From: Macrostomum hystrix
Lineage: Eukaryota > Platyhelminthes > Macrostomidae
Reading direction: 5' to 3'
Length of the DNA: 64,000 nucleotides
NCBI GenBank assembly: GCA_950097015.1
Contig: CATNEN010000038.1
Span: 22,196,001 to 22,260,000 of the forward strand
In this document: piece after piece, positions 59,669 through 64,000 of the stretch
How positions within the stretch are numbered: position 1 is the stretch's first letter
Layout: the number at the start of each line of letters is the position of its first letter
Made by a program: the position numbers and the translations under genes
Notes under the pieces: generated by a model
Told to the model about the DNA's origin: nothing
Databases searched by the model: none
What the model saw: the letters and a program-made list of their open reading frames with translations, nothing else

Positions 59669-62600
59669 ATGATGATCCCCGGAATATCATGCCTGCAAGT
59701 TAACACCCAGCACTGCGTGGCAGCATCAGTCAATCTGATGCGCATGACAGAGCGCACGATGCCGGGCCTTGTACTTGTGCAGGAGCCCTGGTTATCAAAA
59801 AACAAGCCAAGTAACATTCCTGCTGGCTATGACTGCTTCTGCATGGCAGACTCTGTCCGCCCTAGATCACTGATCTATGCTGCAAAAGCCTTAAATGCGT
59901 GGATGAGACCCGATCTCTCTAACGGGGACATCTGCGTCATCCAATCTGCACACATTGTGCCCAACAAGTTGACCCTCGTGGCATCCGCCTACCTGGCAGG
60001 CGACGCCCCTGTGGTCAGCGATACCCTCGTCGCCCTCTGTGATTTCGCCAGGGCACGAAATTTTGAGCTGCTCCTCGCGGGAGATGTTAACTCGCATCAC
60101 ACCCACTGGGGTAGCTCAAAAATCAATGACCGCGGCGAAGAGCTCCTGGCCTTCGTCAGCGGCACGCCTCTTAACTTCTGCAATGTGGGCAACACGCCCA
60201 CGTTCGACAATGGGCGGTGGGCTGAGGTGCTTGACGTCACCCTGGCCTCACCCGGCATCCTCCCAAGGGTGCTGGGGTGGGAGGTGTGGGAGACCGAAAG
60301 CTCGCTCTCGGACCACCGCTTCATTCGCTTCAACATCGGTACCCCCGATAAGAAGCAAAAGCCTATTTGGAGGCGTAATGTCAGAAACACCGACTGGCCC
60401 GTGTTCAGCCAAAAGCTGCATGAGGGCCTTCGGGATTCCGACCCCTCCATGGCCATGGCAACCACGCAGGACCTAGATGGAGTGGCTGCCCTGCTGGGCG
60501 GCGCCATCACAGAGGCCTACGAAATGGCTTGCCCGCTCAAAGCCTACAAAGGCAAAAAATTGGCCCCCTGGTGGAACCCCGAGCTCGGAGTCCTGAGACG
60601 CCGAGCAAAGGCTCTCCAGAGGAGGATGAAAATCTCGCACGACCCTGATGACAAAGAGGCCTATACTCGCGCCATCCATGAGTTGAAGGGCCGGGTCAGA
60701 AGGGCAAAAGCGGACAAGTGGCGACAATACTGCGAAGGGCTTGAGGGCTCGCGGCCCACGGCCCGCGTGGTAAAGGCGCTCACCAACGACCGCTTCTCCA
60801 AGCTCTCATCGATCAAAAAGCCAGACGGCTCGATCACGGAGCGCCCGGAGGAAACGCTCGAGCTTATGCTAGGGCATTTCTTCCCGAGTGTACCGGCGCA
60901 CTTTGGCCCAGACGACCACTCACGTGGAGGTCAGGGCCTGGCTCAGTCACTCGTCACGAATGACCGCATCGTTCGCGCGGCAAAGTCATTCAACCCTTTC
61001 AAAGCACCTGGGCCAGATGGTATTTATCCGGCCTTTTTGCATGAAGCGGTCAAAAATGGCCGCTTCCTCCATCTCCTCTGCAGACTTCTACGGGCCTGCA
61101 TCGTGCTGGGCTATGTACCAGCGCTGTGGCACGAAGCCCGGGTCGTCTTCATCCCGAAGCCCGCCAAAGGCGACTATCGCTCGGTCAAGTCCTATCGCCC
61201 GATAAGTTTGACTTCCACCTGCCTCAAGCTCATGGAAAGACTGGTGCTCTGGCGCCTTCTTACTGTAGAGCTAGGGCGGGCCCCGCTCTCACCAAACCAG
61301 CACGCCTTTCGGGCGGGCCGGTCCACGGAGAGCGCCCTCCACTGCATCGTGGAGACTCTCGAGAAGGCAGTGCTGAGCAGCGGTTTTGCCCTGGCTGTCT
61401 TCCTAGACATTGAGGGGGCCTTCGATAACGTTGTTTTCGAAGCTTTTGAGGAGGCCCTGGTCTCCAGGGCCACTCACCCCCACCTCGTTCGCTGGGTCAT
61501 GTACATGATCCGGCATCGCCACGTGGTGGCCCACCTCGAAGGAAGGCTGCTCTCGGCACCTGTCCTAAAAGGAGGGCCCCAAGGCGGCGTCCTCACCCCA
61601 CTGCTGTGGAATCTCGTCATGGATGAGCTGCTGAAAAGCACTCGTCCAGACCCAGTCCTGAAGGTGGGATATGCCGACGATGTGACCGCCATCTGCGCGG
61701 GCCCCTCGGCGGAAACCACCAGAGACCTCATCCAGGGCTTTATCAACAGGGCGGTGCGCTGGGCGGACCAATGCGGGCTCCGACTCTCTGAGTCCAAGAC
61801 CGTTGCGGTTATGTTTACCAGCAAACTGCTCTGGACCATTGAGCCTCTGACTCTCTATGGCAAGAATATTGCCATGGAAAAGCAGGTCCGGTGCCTTGGT
61901 CTCGTGCTAGACCATAGGCTTAACTGGACCCCACACATCACCACAAAGGCCAAGAGGGCCCTGGCCATACTGGCGCAAGTCAGGCGTGCCGTGGGCACCA
62001 CTTGGGGGCTAACCCCCAAGAACCTTTGGTGGATTTACACGGCGATCATTAGACCGTCCGTCGCTTACGCTGGCCTCATCTGGGCCAGCGCCATGAGAAT
62101 CCAGAAAAACCTGGAGGCGCTTTATAGGGTGCAGGGCAGAGCCTGTCGTATGACGCTGGGCGCCCCACCCTCCACTCCCTTCGAAGGCATGAATGCTTTC
62201 CTCAACGCTACACCCATTGACATTTTCGTCAAGGGGGAAGCAGCAAAGTCCACCCGTCGTCTTCTTGATGCGGGTGTATCCTTCCAGAATTCGCGAGCCT
62301 TCTCGAAGCGCTCCCTTCTGCCTCACTCTGACCTCTGCCTGAAAACTCTGGGCGAGTGCGGAGGGCTCACCATCCTTTCGGACGGGGCCCCGGCTACTTT
62401 ACTCCGGAGCCACAGGTACAAAGTCAGCATCTCCCCTCGTAATGAGGTAAAGGACTGCTGGGATGACCCGGCAGTCCACTGTTACACTGACGGCTCTCTG
62501 ATGAACGGTAAATCGGGATTCGGAGTGTGCGTCGCCTCGGGTGGTGAGGTCCTCTGGACCCACTCCCAATACTGTGGCAAGAGCTCTAGCGTTTTCCAAA

Positions 62601-63373
62601 ACGAAGTGCTCGCCATCAGCTTCTGTGCGGCTGAGCTGCGCCAGAGGCAGCTGGCTGGTCGGAGGATCTTCTTTCACTCCGACAGTCAAGCAGCCCTCAA
62701 GGCCCTCAGCCGCTGCACCTCTCGCTCCAGAACCACCTTGGACTGCAACACCCAGTTAAACGGGTTGGCGCAGTCTAACAAGGTGGAGCTGCTGTGGATC
62801 CCTGGGCATGCCGGGTTCACAGGGAATGAGATGGCGGACCAGCTTGCTAAGGCTGGAGCAGCCAGCTCCCTGATGGGCCCGGGCCCGGAGTCCCCGATCC
62901 CCATCTCAGTTGTCAACTCCAGCATCAACTGCTGGATGGAGACCCAGCACCGGAGGAGGTGGTCCAGCACCCTGAACTGTCGCCAGTCCAGGGCTGCGGT
63001 GCCAACCCCCTCTAGTAACCTGCGTAAGGCCTTACTCAGGCTTAACCGCAGAGACCTAAGAGCAGTCACTATGGCTCTTTCGGGACATGGCTGCTTCACC
63101 AGACACCGCTACCTTCAAGGCCACGTGCCTGAGGAAACGTGTCCCTTCTGCTGCTCCGGACGCGAAAATGCAGAGCATTTCATCTGCCACTGCCCGGCCT
63201 TCACCCGGGCCAGGCTAAAACATCTCGGGCCGGCACCGACTCTCGCCGAAGCCTGCTCGCCCGAGAACATCCCACAGCTCGCCCACTTCCTCCGGGATAC
63301 CGGCCGAGCTGATTTCTTCCCAGCCTATGGCGAGGAAGATCGCGCGGCGGAATCGACCGACGGACCACCCTGA
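59669..63373 (+). CDS. Retrotransposon ORF2 polyprotein: endonuclease, reverse transcriptase, RNase H, zinc knuckle (1234 aa)
   Basis: Endonuclease: VQEPW (about 36-40), [12 protein letters not shown] (about 135-146), SDHRF (about 213). Reverse transcriptase: [41 protein letters not shown] (about 578), [15 protein letters not shown] and the catalytic YADD (about 667). RNase H: YTDGS (about 937), the E in [14 protein letters not shown] and [19 protein letters not shown] (about 1042). [19 protein letters not shown] zinc knuckle lies at about 1156. All catalytic residues expected for the family are present with no stop or frameshift, so this copy may be competent. It performs target-primed reverse transcription. 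It starts 12 nt after the ORF1 stop in the same frame. Confidence 0.95.
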   Translation: MMIPGISCLQVNTQHCVAASVNLMRMTERTMPGLVLVQEPWLSKNKPSNIPAGYDCFCMADSVRPRSLIYAAKALNAWMRPDLSNGDICVIQSAHIVPNKLTLVASAYLAGDAPVVSDTLVALCDFARARNFELLLAGDVNSHHTHWGSSKINDRGEELLAFVSGTPLNFCNVGNTPTFDNGRWAEVLDVTLASPGILPRVLGWEVWETESSLSDHRFIRFNIGTPDKKQKPIWRRNVRNTDWPVFSQKLHEGLRDSDPSMAMATTQDLDGVAALLGGAITEAYEMACPLKAYKGKKLAPWWNPELGVLRRRAKALQRRMKISHDPDDKEAYTRAIHELKGRVRRAKADKWRQYCEGLEGSRPTARVVKALTNDRFSKLSSIKKPDGSITERPEETLELMLGHFFPSVPAHFGPDDHSRGGQGLAQSLVTNDRIVRAAKSFNPFKAPGPDGIYPAFLHEAVKNGRFLHLLCRLLRACIVLGYVPALWHEARVVFIPKPAKGDYRSVKSYRPISLTSTCLKLMERLVLWRLLTVELGRAPLSPNQHAFRAGRSTESALHCIVETLEKAVLSSGFALAVFLDIEGAFDNVVFEAFEEALVSRATHPHLVRWVMYMIRHRHVVAHLEGRLLSAPVLKGGPQGGVLTPLLWNLVMDELLKSTRPDPVLKVGYADDVTAICAGPSAETTRDLIQGFINRAVRWADQCGLRLSESKTVAVMFTSKLLWTIEPLTLYGKNIAMEKQVRCLGLVLDHRLNWTPHITTKAKRALAILAQVRRAVGTTWGLTPKNLWWIYTAIIRPSVAYAGLIWASAMRIQKNLEALYRVQGRACRMTLGAPPSTPFEGMNAFLNATPIDIFVKGEAAKSTRRLLDAGVSFQNSRAFSKRSLLPHSDLCLKTLGECGGLTILSDGAPATLLRSHRYKVSISPRNEVKDCWDDPAVHCYTDGSLMNGKSGFGVCVASGGEVLWTHSQYCGKSSSVFQNEVLAISFCAAELRQRQLAGRRIFFHSDSQAALKALSRCTSRSRTTLDCNTQLNGLAQSNKVELLWIPGHAGFTGNEMADQLAKAGAASSLMGPGPESPIPISVVNSSINCWMETQHRRRWSSTLNCRQSRAAVPTPSSNLRKALLRLNRRDLRAVTMALSGHGCFTRHRYLQGHVPEETCPFCCSGRENAEHFICHCPAFTRARLKHLGPAPTLAEACSPENIPQLAHFLRDTGRADFFPAYGEEDRAAESTDGPP

Positions 63374-64000
63374 GCGGCACCGCCTCGCTGGAGGCTGTCT
63401 GGCTGCCAGGGGTTAGCGATATGGGCGGCATCTGCCGCCTCCTCGCTGCGTCCGTCATGGAGGCTCCCTGCCGCTAAGTCAAGTAAGTCAAGACTTCGCT
63501 TTAATTCAATCTAGTTCTCTACATTTTCGGCCTTCTGATTGGTCCGCCTCTCACTTTCTAGCCTCCTCTCTTACCCTCAGTCGCGCACTCTCTTGTTATC
63601 GCCACGCCAACCCCCTCCAGTCTGTCCAACTTAACCATGCGCATATTCGAGTCGTGTATAGCCAAGGGCACAGCGCCCTGTCACTTTCGCTTCTCTTCTC
63701 TCCATTGGATACCCGCAGACCAACTTAAAAAATTATTGCTTCTCTTAATTTCTCGACACTCCTTCCAAGCAATTCGGAAAAAAACTCGAGCAATTCCCTA
63801 TTATTCATTTTTGTGCTTTAATTGGCTTTCGGCCTTTATACTTAAGCTTAATTCCCCAGGCTCACTTCTGCATTCTGCTATTTTTTACCGTTGGTCTAAT
63901 TTGTCCGAGCTACGATTTGTGAAGTGTAAAAGGTCCCGCTTTCAGGCACTTATAAGTCTTTAAAATTTTGTAAACAAAGAAGAAAATCTGCTCACAGAGC

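Larger units (their letters stand above)
57441..63491 (+). mobile_element. Non-LTR retrotransposon (APE endonuclease, RT, RNase H; R1/I-like group), apparently intact
   Basis: A GC-rich element of about 6.05 kb lies in an AT-richer intron. A 5' region of about 650 bp contains a duplicated block (57710-57780 and 57805-57877, sharing AAAGGTGTCACCCTTTGACC). Then ORF1 and ORF2 follow, with a short 3' region ending in AAGTCAAGTAAGTCAA. Boundaries come from comparison with unit 1: homology stops after ATCGATT and resumes at GACTTCGCT, and about 159 bp of target (31869-32027 in unit 1) is missing. Clade assignment is by domain order only. Confidence 0.9.

Noticed and set aside
58289-59817. Long minus-strand open frames across the retrotransposon
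   Set aside because: Antisense shadows of GC-rich ORF1 and ORF2.

Overview
The window comes from a repeat-rich invertebrate animal genome. The evidence is spliced metazoan genes (Ku80, a RagC/D GTPase, STMP1, an FG-GAP propeller membrane protein), GT-AG introns, Pol III-type SINEs, a non-LTR retrotransposon and a non-autonomous hAT-like element. I cannot name the species. All recognised host genes lie on the minus strand. About 18 kb of the 64 kb is tandem repeat with units of 4-48 bp, and most of the long open frames in the window are translations of these arrays.

Layout. 1-2 kb holds two exons of Ku80 (XRCC5), whose 3' part lies off the left edge. 4.5-12.6 kb holds a complete nine-exon gene for a 782-residue DEX1-like FG-GAP membrane protein. 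14.1-15.0 kb holds a two-exon gene for a 57-residue STMP1 micropeptide. 17.7-21.7 kb holds a complete five-exon RagC/D gene (447 residues). Almost every intron over 300 bp in these genes is filled by its own, different minisatellite or by a SINE. 22-28 kb is mostly AT-rich intergenic DNA with SINE insertions and a 48-bp array.

From about 28.3 kb to the right edge lies a tandemly triplicated segment (period about 11-13 kb). Each unit carries, on the minus strand, a gene for a predicted cell-surface receptor: signal peptide, F5/8C (fucolectin-like) domain, 78-residue Ig-like domains each on its own phase 1-1 exon, a membrane-proximal region, one transmembrane helix, and two possible cytoplasmic tails. 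The segment also carries a dead reverse transcriptase, a 31-bp minisatellite, one unassigned exon and an SLC16-like transporter fragment. Unit 1 (gene at 29.6-34.3 kb) is fully in frame with four Ig-like domains. Unit 2 (41.0-47.4 kb) has six, through a 1379-bp internal duplication with a mosaic exon, but is frameshifted before its transmembrane helix. Unit 3 (54.1 kb to the edge) is partial and is interrupted in an intron by a 6-kb non-LTR retrotransposon with intact ORFs.

The most notable observation is in these receptors. The 17-bp minisatellite that fills the last intron has also entered the upstream coding exon. Because 17 is not a multiple of three, unit-number changes switch the reading frame: unit 1 keeps frame into its transmembrane helix, unit 2 (one repeat fewer) loses it, and unit 3 has no insertion. 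An optional stop-containing exon also chooses between a short tail and a longer tail with an ITSM-like tyrosine motif. Together these suggest a recently expanding receptor family whose domain number, membrane anchoring and tail vary between copies; the immune or recognition role is inference.
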